Assembly (NCBI GenBank): GCA_030524455.1 | Contig: JAUNGT010000013.1 | Span: forward strand, 1 to 64,000 | Source of the DNA: Eubacteriales bacterium | GTDB taxonomy: Bacteria; Bacillota; Clostridia; Lachnospirales; Lachnospiraceae | Direction: 5' to 3' | Length of the DNA: 64,000 bases | Shown: in pieces, positions 33,630 through 41,427 of the stretch | Layout: the number at the start of each line of letters is the position of its first letter | How positions within the stretch are numbered: the stretch's first letter is position 1 | Translations under genes and position numbers: made by a program | Notes under the pieces: generated by a model | Database searches by the model: none | What the model saw: the letters and a program-made list of their open reading frames with translations, nothing else | What the model was told of the DNA's origin: nothing

Positions 33630-34529
33630 ATGCAGGGAAAAATCATCAGAGGAATCGGCGGATTTTATTATATCCACACGTCCTGCGGCGTCTATGAGTG
33701 CCGGGCCAGAGGGATTTTCCGGAAGGACAACCAAAAGCCCCTGCCCGGCGACCGGGTGCGTATCGACGTGTTGGACGAGGAGAAAAAGGAGGGCAGCATC
33801 CGGGAGATCCTGCCCCGGACCAACAGCCTGATCCGGCCCGCGGTGGCCAATGTGGATCAGGCTATGGTCATTTTTGCGCTGGCAAGCCCCAAACCCAATT
33901 TCAACCTGCTGGACCGTTTTCTGGTGATGATGGAAAAGCAGGGCCTGCCCGCGCTGATCTGTTTTAATAAGAAGGATCTGGCAGATCAGGAGACCGTTTG
34001 CCGGGTGGAGGAGCGCTACCGGGAGGCAGGCTATCCGCTCCTGTTTGTCAGCGCGGCCGCGGGAGAGGGCCTGGACGGGATCCGAAAGAGACTGCTTGGC
34101 AGGACCACCACAGTGGCGGGGCCCAGCGGAGTGGGAAAGTCCTCCCTGATCAATCTGCTTCAGGACAATGTGCGGATGGAGACGGGGGCGGTCAGCGAGA
34201 AGATCGAGCGGGGCCGGCACACCACCCGCCATACGGAGCTTTTGTGGGTGGACGAGGATACCTATATTCTGGACACGCCGGGCTTTTCCTCTATCGATCT
34301 GATCGGGGTGGAGAAGGAAGCGCTGGGACAATATTTTCCGGAGATCGCGGCCCTGGAGGGACAGTGCCGGTTTGCGGGCTGTTCCCACATCGCGGAGCCG
34401 GACTGCAGCGTCAAGGCCGCGCTGGAGGCCGGGAGGATCAGCGCCGGCCGCTATGAGGATTACAAGGCATTTTATGAGGAGTTAAAAGAAAGTCAAAGGA
34501 AAGGGGGAAGATCATGCCGGATACAGTAA
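33630..34529 (+). CDS. rsgA: ribosome small-subunit GTPase RsgA
   Basis: A late 30S assembly GTPase of 299 residues. An OB-fold (1-65) precedes the circularly permuted GTPase domain with FNKKDL (G4), GPSGVGKSSLINLL (G1) and DTPGFSS (G3). The zinc finger is CRFAGCSHIAEPDCSVK. In many Bacillota rpe and a thiamine pyrophosphokinase gene follow; here an AT-rich insertion follows directly. The last codons overlap a short open frame starting at 34514. Confidence 0.95.
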   Translation: MQGKIIRGIGGFYYIHTSCGVYECRARGIFRKDNQKPLPGDRVRIDVLDEEKKEGSIREILPRTNSLIRPAVANVDQAMVIFALASPKPNFNLLDRFLVMMEKQGLPALICFNKKDLADQETVCRVEERYREAGYPLLFVSAAAGEGLDGIRKRLLGRTTTVAGPSGVGKSSLINLLQDNVRMETGAVSEKIERGRHTTRHTELLWVDEDTYILDTPGFSSIDLIGVEKEALGQYFPEIAALEGQCRFAGCSHIAEPDCSVKAALEAGRISAGRYEDYKAFYEELKESQRKGGRSCRIQ

Positions 34530-34588
34530 GCGATATTATCGATCAGTTTGAGCAGCAAAGGAGTTGTTATTTTTGGCAGATATTTTAA
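34514..34588 (+). CDS. short open frame (24 aa) overlapping rsgA end and the RelA/SpoT-like start
   Basis: ATG at 34514, preceded by AAGGGGGAAG, reads MPDTVSDIIDQFEQQRSC and six more residues, then TAA. It overlaps the rsgA stop and runs past the TTG start of the next gene in the frame one base behind. It could be a translated leader that couples translation to the next gene, or the original N-terminus of that gene separated by a 1-nt deletion near the T5 run at 34570-34574. No function is known. Confidence 0.35.
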   Translation: MPDTVSDIIDQFEQQRSCYFWQIF

Positions 34589-35196
34589 AAAAAGATGGGA
34601 TATCTTTAGAGCTGCTGGAACAGCTTTCCTTTCACTCAAAGCTCGGAATAAACTTAAAAAAGAATCTCCATTATTTTGATGAGGATCCCCTATTTGAAGA
34701 ATTGGCATCTGTTAATGCTTGGTATGATACGACGGATTGCCTGTGCGATATAGCAATTGATTATCGTATTAAGAGCTTGCAATCTGCGAGATTGAAATAC
34801 AACAGATATTATCCGGATCACCAGACCGGTAAGGTGTTTAATGATATGCTTGGGTTTCGTGCGTTGTGTGATGATTATGAGGAAGTACTGGCATTAAAAG
34901 ATTCTGAGTACATCCGTATAGCGGATATGTCAAAGGGGAAGGCTCATGATGATGGTTATCGCGGTGTGCATGTTTATTTTCAGTTGAGTAATTTCCATTA
35001 TCCAATTGAGATACAATATAATACCTATTATGACAGACAATTGAATAACTGGCTGCATAAATATGTATATAAGAAAAATTATCCCAATAGTGTCGGTTGT
35101 TCCTTGCGGGCAGCTTATGAGAGTGGTACAATCAAGGTGGAAAAGGAGTTTAAGGAGGTGTTGAACCATGTGCTATTTGATTGCGAAGAGATTTGA
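34573..35196 (+). CDS. RelA/SpoT-fold nucleotidyltransferase-like protein (small alarmone synthetase/toxSAS-like)
   Basis: 207 residues, TTG start with AAAGGAG nine bases upstream. The centre matches the (p)ppGpp synthetase fold: DxxGFR (D91, R96), the GYRGVH segment (128-133, equivalent to GYRSxH) and PIEIQYNT (E146, Q148), followed by W160. The metal-binding Asp and Glu are conserved, so it may be active. There is no HD hydrolase domain, TGS or ACT domain. Known relatives make alarmones or, as toxSAS toxins, pyrophosphorylate tRNA or make (pp)pApp. It is much more AT-rich than its neighbours and sits where rpe is often found, so it was probably acquired. Its end overlaps the next gene by 29 bp, as in toxin-antitoxin pairs. 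Confidence 0.8.
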   Translation: MADILKKDGISLELLEQLSFHSKLGINLKKNLHYFDEDPLFEELASVNAWYDTTDCLCDIAIDYRIKSLQSARLKYNRYYPDHQTGKVFNDMLGFRALCDDYEEVLALKDSEYIRIADMSKGKAHDDGYRGVHVYFQLSNFHYPIEIQYNTYYDRQLNNWLHKYVYKKNYPNSVGCSLRAAYESGTIKVEKEFKEVLNHVLFDCEEI

Positions 35197-35392
35197 CTGT
35201 ACAGGAAGTTTGGCACTGCAGACTGTTCATGGTCAACATTTGGCGGAGTTTAAAAGACATCTGATTGAAAAAATAGGATACGATAAAATTCAGCTTGTGA
35301 CGATCAGCAGACCATCAGCCTATGGAGAATATGAGCCGTATCGTTTTGTGGATTCAGAAGAAGAGTTTGAGAAGCAAGTTGTAAATATGTGA
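35168..35392 (+). CDS. small hypothetical protein (DUF6718-like), possible partner of the RelA/SpoT-fold protein
   Basis: 74 residues; the ATG at 35168 follows AAGGAGG. It starts MCYLIAKRFDCTGSLALQ and contains IQLVTISRPSAYGEYEPY and an acidic ending FVDSEEEFEKQVVNM. From memory this is the DUF6718 family of small soluble proteins of unknown function common in gut Firmicutes. It starts 29 bp before the end of the RelA/SpoT-fold gene, so both are made from one message. By position it could be an antitoxin or a regulator of that enzyme; the sequence alone does not show this. Confidence 0.7.
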   Translation: MCYLIAKRFDCTGSLALQTVHGQHLAEFKRHLIEKIGYDKIQLVTISRPSAYGEYEPYRFVDSEEEFEKQVVNM

Positions 35393-35446
35393 TCATAAGG
35401 TTAAGGGATTATTTGGAAAATAACGGAATATTTTAAGTGAGAGAAG

Positions 35447-35482
35447 CCTCAGTAGTTAATCGATAGCTACTGGGGTTTTTTT
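35447..35482 (+). terminator. intrinsic terminator after the RelA/SpoT-like pair
   Basis: CCTCAGTAG (35447-35455) pairs with CTACTGGGG (35467-35475), followed by seven T. It ends the transcript and insulates ychF. Confidence 0.85.
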
Positions 35483-35532
35483 GTTACTTCCAATAGGACG
35501 ATCAGGCGATTGTTAAAAATATGATAATTTAC

Positions 35533-35561
35533 TTTTGAGGCTTAATATGGTACATTATAAA
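35533..35561 (+). promoter_or_regulatory. candidate promoter of ychF
   Basis: TTTTGA (35533-35538), 17 bp, TATAAA (35556-35561), about 100 bp upstream of the ychF start. The rest of this gap is AT-rich with no other recognised element. Confidence 0.45.
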
Positions 35562-35664
35562 ACAGGTATTAAGGCTCATGGTAAGAGTTTGTGTTTCTGT
35601 GTAAAAAAGGAACTCCGGTAAAAAACACTTACAAAATCAAGTATTTAAAGGAGATATATCGAAA

Positions 35665-36762
35665 ATGAAGCTAGGAATTGTCGGTTTACCAAATGTCGGA
35701 AAGAGCACTCTTTTTAATTCCCTGACAAAGGCGGGAGCGGAATCTGCCAACTATCCCTTCTGCACCATCGATCCCAACGTGGGCGTGGTTGCGGTGCCGG
35801 ACGAGCGATTGAAGCTGCTGGGCGACCTGTACCACTCCAAAAAGGTGACCCCTGCGGTGATCGAGTTTGTGGATATCGCAGGTCTGGTGAAGGGAGCCTC
35901 CAAGGGCGAGGGGCTGGGCAACCAGTTTCTGAGCAACATCCGGGAGGTGGATGCCATCGTCCATGTGGTGCGCTGCTTCGAGGACAGCAATGTGGTGCAT
36001 GTGGACGGCAGCGTCAATCCCTTGCGGGATATCGAGACAATCAACCTGGAGCTGATTTTCTCCGATCTGGAGATTCTGGAGAGAAGGATCGCCAAGGTGG
36101 CCAAGGGCGCGCGGATGGATAAGACCCAGGCCAAGGAGCTGGCGATGCTGGAGCGCATTAAGCAGCGGCTGGAGGACGGAAAGCTTGCGATCGGTTTTGA
36201 GACGGAGGACGAGGATGAGGAGGAGATTTTTAAGACGCTGAACCTGCTGACCGCCAAGCCGGTGATCTATGCGGCGAACGTGGGGGAGGAGGATCTTGCC
36301 AACGACGGCGCGGACAATGCCGGCGTGCAGGCGGTCCGGGAGTACGCCCGGGAGACGGACAGCGAGGTGTTTGCCCTCTGCGCGCAGATCGAGGAGGAGA
36401 TTTCCGAGCTGGATGACGAGGAGCGCCAGATGTTTCTGGACGATCTGGGGCTGAAGGAGTCCGGCCTGGAAAAGCTGATCCGGGCGAGCTATCACCTGCT
36501 CGGGCTGATGAGCTTTCTGACCGCGGGCGAGGATGAGACCAGAGCCTGGACCATCCGGAGGGGCACCAAGGCACCCCAGGCGGCGGGCAAGATCCACACG
36601 GATTTTGAGCGCGGCTTCATCAAGGCGGAGGTTGTCAATTATAAGGATCTGCTGGAGCAGGGCTCTCTGGCGGCGGCCCGGGAAAAAGGACTGGTCCGCA
36701 TGGAGGGTAAGGAATATGTGGTGCAGGATGGGGATGTGATTTTGTTCCGGTTTAATGTGTAA
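35665..36762 (+). CDS. ychF: redox-regulated ATPase YchF (OLA1 family)
   Basis: 365 residues; an Obg-family P-loop protein that prefers ATP and binds ribosomes. It starts MKLGIVGLPNVGKSTLFNSL, with DIAGLVKGASKGEGLGNQFL (G3). The coiled-coil insertion lies at about 125-175 and the C-terminal TGS domain at about 280-365 (TAGEDETRAWTIRRGTKAP). The ATG follows AAAGGAG. Convergent with the metal transporter operon, with only a weak hairpin between. Confidence 0.96.
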   Translation: MKLGIVGLPNVGKSTLFNSLTKAGAESANYPFCTIDPNVGVVAVPDERLKLLGDLYHSKKVTPAVIEFVDIAGLVKGASKGEGLGNQFLSNIREVDAIVHVVRCFEDSNVVHVDGSVNPLRDIETINLELIFSDLEILERRIAKVAKGARMDKTQAKELAMLERIKQRLEDGKLAIGFETEDEDEEEIFKTLNLLTAKPVIYAANVGEEDLANDGADNAGVQAVREYARETDSEVFALCAQIEEEISELDDEERQMFLDDLGLKESGLEKLIRASYHLLGLMSFLTAGEDETRAWTIRRGTKAPQAAGKIHTDFERGFIKAEVVNYKDLLEQGSLAAAREKGLVRMEGKEYVVQDGDVILFRFNV

Positions 36763-36821
36763 CGCTCCCGATACCCTTGTACAGTTTGGGTGATGGTTTG
36801 TGAATGTATTCATGATATCCT

Positions 36822-37754
36822 TCAAATGATCCTGCGGCGGTTTTCCCAGCCTGCCCCCTTTGGCGTTCCCCCAGTGGAGGTATGCTGCCGTTTTCTTCGG
36901 ATAAAAATGCCGACCAGTCCTTGACGCGGTGAGAAAAGAAACGCCATCAAAAAGAGCATCCCGGTGGTGACCGCCATGGATCCGGCAATGGAAACGTCAA
37001 AAAGAGAAGCGGCCTGATAGCCAAGAATACCGCTCAGCGCCCCGAAGCCGGCGCTTAGAAGCAGCATGTTTTTCAACTGATCGGTCAGCAGCCAGGCGGT
37101 GACCGGGGGACCAATCATAAAAGCGACTACCAGGACGGAGCCGACTGCCTGAAAGGCCCCTACCGCGGTGACGGAGACAAGGGCCATCAGGCCATAATGA
37201 ATCAAAACCGGAGAAAAACCAAGCACAGCGGACAATAACGGGTCAAAGGAAGCCAGTTTCAGTTCTTTGTAAAACACCAGGATAAGCGTACTATTCAGCA
37301 GAAGCAGAAAGCCGGAAGTGTAGATCGCCTTTGCACCGATGTCCCGGCCAAAGACAATCATCCGGTCAAAGGGCGCAAAAGCCAGTTCCCCCAGCAGGAC
37401 CGAATCCGTGTCTAAATGGACCGAACCGGCATATCGGGTAATCAGGATAATGGCGACGGAAAAAAGCAGTGGGAACACAATTCCGATAGCGGAATCCTCC
37501 GATACCAGACGTGTTTTGGCAACGGTTTCCGTCAGCCATACCGTCACAAGGCCGGTAAAGGCAGCGCCGGCAACCAGCAAAGGCGAGCTTAAATCACGGG
37601 TCAGGAAGAATGCCAGCACGATTCCCAGCAGGATTGTGTGAGTGATGGAATCGGATATCATGGACATTTTCCGCAGTACGAGAAATGTCCCGGGAAGCGC
37701 GCAGGCCACGGCGATAATCACCGCAATTATCTGGATTTCCATACCGGCTCTCAT
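36822..37754 (-). CDS. troD: metal ABC transporter permease (TroD type)
   Basis: A 310-residue inner-membrane permease of the ABC-3 family with about eight helices; it starts with IQIIAVIIAVACALPGTFLVL. It works with TroC, TroB and TroA to import a divalent metal, here most likely zinc. The ATG at 37754 has AAGGAGG six bases upstream and overlaps the troC stop as ATGA; the longer upstream open frame is not used. The end (FIRRKRQHTSTGG...) is basic and cytoplasmic. Confidence 0.9.
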   Translation of the reverse strand: MRAGMEIQIIAVIIAVACALPGTFLVLRKMSMISDSITHTILLGIVLAFFLTRDLSSPLLVAGAAFTGLVTVWLTETVAKTRLVSEDSAIGIVFPLLFSVAIILITRYAGSVHLDTDSVLLGELAFAPFDRMIVFGRDIGAKAIYTSGFLLLLNSTLILVFYKELKLASFDPLLSAVLGFSPVLIHYGLMALVSVTAVGAFQAVGSVLVVAFMIGPPVTAWLLTDQLKNMLLLSAGFGALSGILGYQAASLFDVSIAGSMAVTTGMLFLMAFLFSPRQGLVGIFIRRKRQHTSTGGTPKGAGWENRRRII

Positions 37755-38689
37755 GAGAGACGCCTCCTTTCTTTCAGAATAGTTGTTGAGATTCCCGCCT
37801 GGAAACGGGCGCGGGTCTTCCTGCGATCCAGGATCCGTCGCAGGAGTCCCCGGTGGGGTGCAAACAGCAGGCTGAATGTGGCGATTACCGTGATGCACAC
37901 GACGATAACAGGACCGGTGGGGAGTCCCGGAACAGCCGAACTGAACAGCGTTCCGAGAACACCGGAGACAGCGCCGAATCCGGCGGCCAGCAGCACCATC
38001 AGCCACAGGCGTCCGGACCACTGCCTGGCGGCTGCGGCCGGAGCAATCAGCATGGCACTCATCAGCACTACCCCCACAGTCTGGAGGCCGATGATAATAG
38101 CCAGGACAATCAGCAGGGACAGAAAGAGATTCAGCCGACCTGTGTGAAAGCCCAGAGTCTGTGCGAATTCAGGATCAAATGTAAACAGTTTAAATTCTTT
38201 CCAGAACAGAACGACAAGAGACAGCAGAATGGCCGCGCAGGCCGCCATCAGGATCACATCCCGCGAAAGCAGTGTAGATGCCTGTCCATAGATAAAGCGT
38301 TTTAACCCTGCCTGGTTGGCATTGGGAACCTTTTGGGAGTAGGTGAGAAGCACCAGGCCAAGCCCGAAAAATACCGACATCACCAGAGCCAGGGCGCTGT
38401 CGAACCGAATATGGGAATTTTTCTCAATTCCCGTGATGAACAGCGCTGCGAGCAGACCGGAAGCCAGGGCGCCCAGAAGCAGGACCTCCGTGTTTTTGTT
38501 CCCGGTCAACAGGAAAGCCAGGATTACGCCGGGCAGCGCCGCATGAGACACGCCGTCACCGAAAAGGCTCTGCCGGCGGAGCACGGCGAAGCTTCCCAGC
38601 ACCCCGCTGATGATGCCCAGAAGGGCCGAACCTAAGGCAACTGTGCGGAACGTATAGTCCTGCAGCAGAAAAAGAACGTTATCCATCAT
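37751..38689 (-). CDS. troC: metal ABC transporter permease (TroC type)
   Basis: A 312-residue ABC-3 family permease (MDNVLFLLQDYTFRTVALGS start, then GVLGSFAVLRRQSLFGDGVS, the conserved loop contacting the ATPase). It forms the channel with TroD. Two ATGs, 38689 and 38686, are adjacent; both lie behind AAGGAGG. It overlaps the troB stop, so the whole operon is translationally coupled. Confidence 0.92.
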   Translation of the reverse strand: MMDNVLFLLQDYTFRTVALGSALLGIISGVLGSFAVLRRQSLFGDGVSHAALPGVILAFLLTGNKNTEVLLLGALASGLLAALFITGIEKNSHIRFDSALALVMSVFFGLGLVLLTYSQKVPNANQAGLKRFIYGQASTLLSRDVILMAACAAILLSLVVLFWKEFKLFTFDPEFAQTLGFHTGRLNLFLSLLIVLAIIIGLQTVGVVLMSAMLIAPAAAARQWSGRLWLMVLLAAGFGAVSGVLGTLFSSAVPGLPTGPVIVVCITVIATFSLLFAPHRGLLRRILDRRKTRARFQAGISTTILKERRRLS

Positions 38690-39429
38690 ACCACCTCCTT
38701 TAAACGGATTCCGTGGCCTTTGTAGGTGCGGTTCAAATTTGCTTCATTGTATGTTTCCGCCACAGGGCCGTTTGCTATTATCTTCAGGTTAATCAATGTG
38801 ACCCAGTCAAAATATTCCGTCACGGTCTGCAGGTCATGATGAACCACTATCACCGTCTTTCCCTGCCGTTTCAGTTCCTTTAACAAAACCACAAATGCTT
38901 TTTCTGTCTGGGCATCTACTCCTTTAAAGGGTTCATCCATCAGGTAAATTTCTGCCTGCTGAATCAATGCCCGGGCCAAAAAGACGCGCTGCTGCTGGCC
39001 TCCCGACAGTTGACTGATCTGCCGGGACGCAAATCCAAGCATTCCGACTTTGTCAAGCATTTCAAGAGCCATCTGTTTTTCTGCTTTTCCCGGACGGCGC
39101 AGCCAGCCGAGACGGCCATAACGGCCCATCGTCACAATATCCAGGGCGGTAGCCGGAAAATCCCAGTCCACGCTGCCGCTCTGTGGGACATAGGCAATAT
39201 CATTCTTATGGGCGTTTTGTTCGTTAGCAAAAAACAGGACTTCTCCGGACAGCGGTTTGATAAGTCCAAGCATTGCCTTGATCAGTGTTGTTTTCCCGGC
39301 TCCGTTAGGGCCGACAATAGCGGCCAGGCTCCCTTTTGGAATTTCCAGGTCGATGTCCCATAAAACCGGGGTTGTATCGTAGGCCACGGTCAGGTCGTGG
39401 ACCTCAACCGCACAGATTTTGTGTTCCAT
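38686..39429 (-). CDS. troB: metal ABC transporter ATPase (TroB type)
   Basis: A 247-residue ATP-binding subunit. Walker A is GPNGAGKTTLIKAM near 38, the Q-loop is AYVPQSGSVDW, the signature is LSGGQQQRVFLARALI and Walker B is IYLMDEPFKGVD, with the switch His in VIVVHHDL. The segment AYVPQSGSVDWDFPATALD is typical of Mn/Zn uptake ATPases. Directly downstream of troA. Confidence 0.95.
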   Translation of the reverse strand: MEHKICAVEVHDLTVAYDTTPVLWDIDLEIPKGSLAAIVGPNGAGKTTLIKAMLGLIKPLSGEVLFFANEQNAHKNDIAYVPQSGSVDWDFPATALDIVTMGRYGRLGWLRRPGKAEKQMALEMLDKVGMLGFASRQISQLSGGQQQRVFLARALIQQAEIYLMDEPFKGVDAQTEKAFVVLLKELKRQGKTVIVVHHDLQTVTEYFDWVTLINLKIIANGPVAETYNEANLNRTYKGHGIRLKEVV

Positions 39430-39442
39430 GGAAAACTCCTTT

Positions 39443-40447
39443 CTATTTCAGGGCATCGACAATTGTGTCGATGTTGGCTTTGCAGGTGAGGATATAGGTG
39501 CCGTCTCCGGAAGCTTCGTCCCCTAAAGAGTCGGAATACAGTTCGCCGCCGATTTCCACCTCAAAACCCTTTGATTTGACAGCGGCTTGCAGCGCCTCGA
39601 TATTTTTTGGGGGAACGGAGGACTCCACAAAGATGGCCTTGATTTTGTTGTCTGCTATAAACTGGGCCAGGCTGCTGACATCTGCGGTGCCCGCCTCGGC
39701 CTCGGTGCTGATTCCCTGCAGCCCTTTCACCTCAAAGCCGTAAGCCCTGCCAAAATACCGGAATGCGTCGTGAGCGGTAATCAGCACCCGCTGATTTTCG
39801 GGAAGCTCCAGGACGCGGTCTTTGATATACTGATCCAGAGCCTCCAGTTCTTTTAGATACTGGTTCAGGTTTTCTGCATAGACATCTGCATGGGCAGGGT
39901 CAATTTCTTCCAGGCGTCCGGCCACGTGTTTTGCCACATCCATCCAGATTGAGACATCAAACCAGATGTGGGGATCGTGGATTTCAGGGTTATCCTCATC
40001 GGCAAGCAGCTTCGATGGGTCAATTCCATCCTCGGCGCAGATGATTTCGTGCCCCTGATCCGTCAGGGAAGCAAAAATATCTCCCATCTTTCCCTCCAGA
40101 TGAAGTCCGTTATAGAGGACAATATCAGATTCCTGCATCGTTTCCACATCCCCGGCACTGGCCTGGTAAAGGTGCGGGTCTACGCCGGGACTCATGAGAG
40201 CCGTTACCTCCGTTTGATCTCCGCCGATAACGGATGCCAGGTCATAGAGCATGGTTGTAGTTGCCGTGATTTTCCATTTCCCGTCCGGCACGGCGGCTTT
40301 GTCCTGTGAAATAATTTCGTCTGATACAGCGGTTTCGGCCGGGGAAGAAGTGCAGCCGGCCAAAGATGCAAGGCTGAATGACAGCGCCAGTGCCATGGCA
40401 AACATGACAGGGGCTTTTGATTGAAACATTTTTTGGTAAGACCTCAT
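39443..40447 (-). CDS. troA: metal-binding lipoprotein (TroA/ZnuA cluster A-I type)
   Basis: A 334-residue surface lipoprotein; the lipobox is SLAGCTS. The four metal ligands are recognisable: His in VDPHLYQ, His in HDPHIWFDV, His in ITAHDAFRYFGRAYG and Asp in GELYSDSLG. A His at the third position is the ZnuA/TroA pattern; the manganese proteins PsaA/MntC have Glu there. With the surrounding zinc-sparing genes this points to zinc. The ATG at 40447 follows GAGGAGG. First gene of the minus-strand operon. Confidence 0.92.
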   Translation of the reverse strand: MRSYQKMFQSKAPVMFAMALALSFSLASLAGCTSSPAETAVSDEIISQDKAAVPDGKWKITATTTMLYDLASVIGGDQTEVTALMSPGVDPHLYQASAGDVETMQESDIVLYNGLHLEGKMGDIFASLTDQGHEIICAEDGIDPSKLLADEDNPEIHDPHIWFDVSIWMDVAKHVAGRLEEIDPAHADVYAENLNQYLKELEALDQYIKDRVLELPENQRVLITAHDAFRYFGRAYGFEVKGLQGISTEAEAGTADVSSLAQFIADNKIKAIFVESSVPPKNIEALQAAVKSKGFEVEIGGELYSDSLGDEASGDGTYILTCKANIDTIVDALK

Positions 40448-40504
40448 GGTTTAAATCCTCCTCTTGATTTTGATCCTGCACAGAGATTTGTGCAGCAGCC
40501 ATGG

Positions 40505-40522
40505 AGTTAGTTACAACTAACT
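40505..40522. promoter_or_regulatory. candidate metalloregulator operator at the troA start site
   Basis: AGTTAGTT-AC-AACTAACT is a perfect 8-bp inverted repeat. It lies 9 to 26 bases downstream of the troA -10 box, over the expected early transcribed region. It differs from the Bacillus Zur box and is somewhat reminiscent of DtxR/MntR-type sites. The neighbouring Fur-family gene is the obvious candidate regulator. Confidence 0.6.
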
Positions 40523-40530
40523 ATGGTGCG

Positions 40531-40559
40531 ATGTTAAAACTAAAATTGCAATGTGTCAA
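40531..40559 (-). promoter_or_regulatory. promoter of the troABCD operon
   Basis: On the minus strand TTGACA (40559-40554) and TAACAT (40536-40531) are 17 bp apart. Confidence 0.7.
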
Positions 40560-40690
40560 TATCATTTTATAAACAAAAAGGAATCTTCAGAATTTTTCAG
40601 ATTCTGCCGTTTGAGCCTGTGGTATAAAAATTCCGCCTGCAGAATACAAAAATCAGGGAGGATTATCTGTATCCGTATGAAATTGACAGC

Positions 40691-40720
40691 TTGACATGAT
40701 TCTGAAAACCGCTGTAGTAT
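40691..40720 (+). promoter_or_regulatory. candidate promoter of zur
   Basis: TTGACA (40691-40696), 18 bp, TAGTAT (40715-40720). A second TTGACA at 40683-40688 gives a direct repeat TTGACAGCTTGACA. The AAATTAATTT palindrome lies just downstream. Confidence 0.5.
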
Positions 40721-40757
40721 AAAAATAAAAATTAATTTCAAATTGAGGTGTTTCTAT

Positions 40758-41186
40758 ATGGCAGAGCGGGGCAGATACAAGACAAAGCAGCAGGATATTA
40801 TATTAGACTGCCTGAAAAAACAGAAGTCACGTTTCCTCACGGTGGATCAGCTTATGGATTGCCTCCGGGAGGATGGGGTGGCTGTCGGGCAGACAACGGT
40901 ATACCGGGTATTGGAGCGCATGGTCGCTGACGGAAAGATGATGAAGCTTCCGACGGAGGACGGCACCAAAGTCCGCTATTGTTTTGCGGATGAAAATGAC
41001 TTGAGTAAGCCGGGAAAATTGGTGTGTCTCAGGTGCGGCCGATTTATCCCTCTCGAATGTACCAAAATGGAAGAATTTCTGGAACATGTTTACGAGGAGC
41101 ATGGCTTTGAACCGGATCGGCGGCACACAATCCTGTATGGCTATTGTGAATCTTGTAAAAATAAGGATTCCAGGCTCGGCTTATAA
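40758..41186 (+). CDS. Fur-family metalloregulator, probably Zur
   Basis: A 142-residue dimeric repressor. The winged helix covers about 10-80 (QQDIILDCLKKQKSRFLTVD, then VGQTTVYRVLERMVADGK). The dimerisation domain has the structural zinc pairs CLRCG and CESC and a metal-site-like GFEPDRRHTILYG segment. The ATG at 40758 with GAGGTG upstream is chosen; a TTG five codons earlier is inside the ribosome site. Zinc rather than iron specificity is inferred from the adjacent genes. Confidence 0.85.
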   Translation: MAERGRYKTKQQDIILDCLKKQKSRFLTVDQLMDCLREDGVAVGQTTVYRVLERMVADGKMMKLPTEDGTKVRYCFADENDLSKPGKLVCLRCGRFIPLECTKMEEFLEHVYEEHGFEPDRRHTILYGYCESCKNKDSRLGL

Positions 41187-41280
41187 TGGCGGAAATCTCG
41201 CCCATTCAGCCTTTTTGGATGTGGCTGGCACAGCAAACCGTCTGTAGGCCAGGTCGTCCATGCGGGGATCAGGTTATAGA

Positions 41281-41297
41281 ATAAGTGATTGACTTAT
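41281..41297. promoter_or_regulatory. dyad overlapping the -35 box of the zinc-sparing operon
   Basis: ATAAGT-GATTG-ACTTAT, a 6-bp inverted repeat that covers TTGACT. A repressor here would block RNA polymerase. It is not the same sequence as the troA dyad. Confidence 0.4.
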
Positions 41298-41316
41298 AGA
41301 AAATTGCTGCTATAAT
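41289..41316 (+). promoter_or_regulatory. promoter of the zinc-sparing operon
   Basis: TTGACT (41289-41294), 16 bp, perfect TATAAT (41311-41316), about 110 bp upstream of the first long gene. It probably drives the genes up to 45454. Confidence 0.7.
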
Positions 41317-41352
41317 ATGAAAATGAATTTTATTTTTAAATTGGAGAATAAA

Positions 41353-41382
41353 ATGGAAGCCCTGCGGTATTTGGTTTGTTAA
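41353..41382 (+). CDS. possible 9-residue leader peptide
   Basis: ATG at 41353 with GGAG nine bases upstream reads MEALRYLVC then TAA, in the leader of the zinc-sparing operon. It may be chance, but it sits just after the start site, has a ribosome site and ends in Cys. Confidence 0.25.
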   Translation: MEALRYLVC

Positions 41383-41427
41383 GACCTGGGGAAAAAGAAC
41401 TTCCGTTTAGGGAAAGGAGGAGACGAA

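Larger units (their letters stand above)
40448..40757. other. divergent troA/zur control region
   Basis: This 310-bp gap holds the minus-strand troA promoter with its dyad, the plus-strand zur promoter, and in the middle a small inverted repeat GAATCT...AGATTC (40582-40605) that could be a hairpin or a second binding site. Next to zur is the palindrome AAATTAATTT. No gene longer than a few codons is evident. Confidence 0.6.

Noticed and set aside
36763-36821. Bidirectional terminator between ychF and troD
   Set aside because: Only a weak ACCC/GGGT stem is present, with no T-run in either direction.
40683-40688. First of two TTGACA copies as the main -35 of zur
   Set aside because: It is 26 bp from TAGTAT, too far. 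The second copy at 40691 gives 18 bp.
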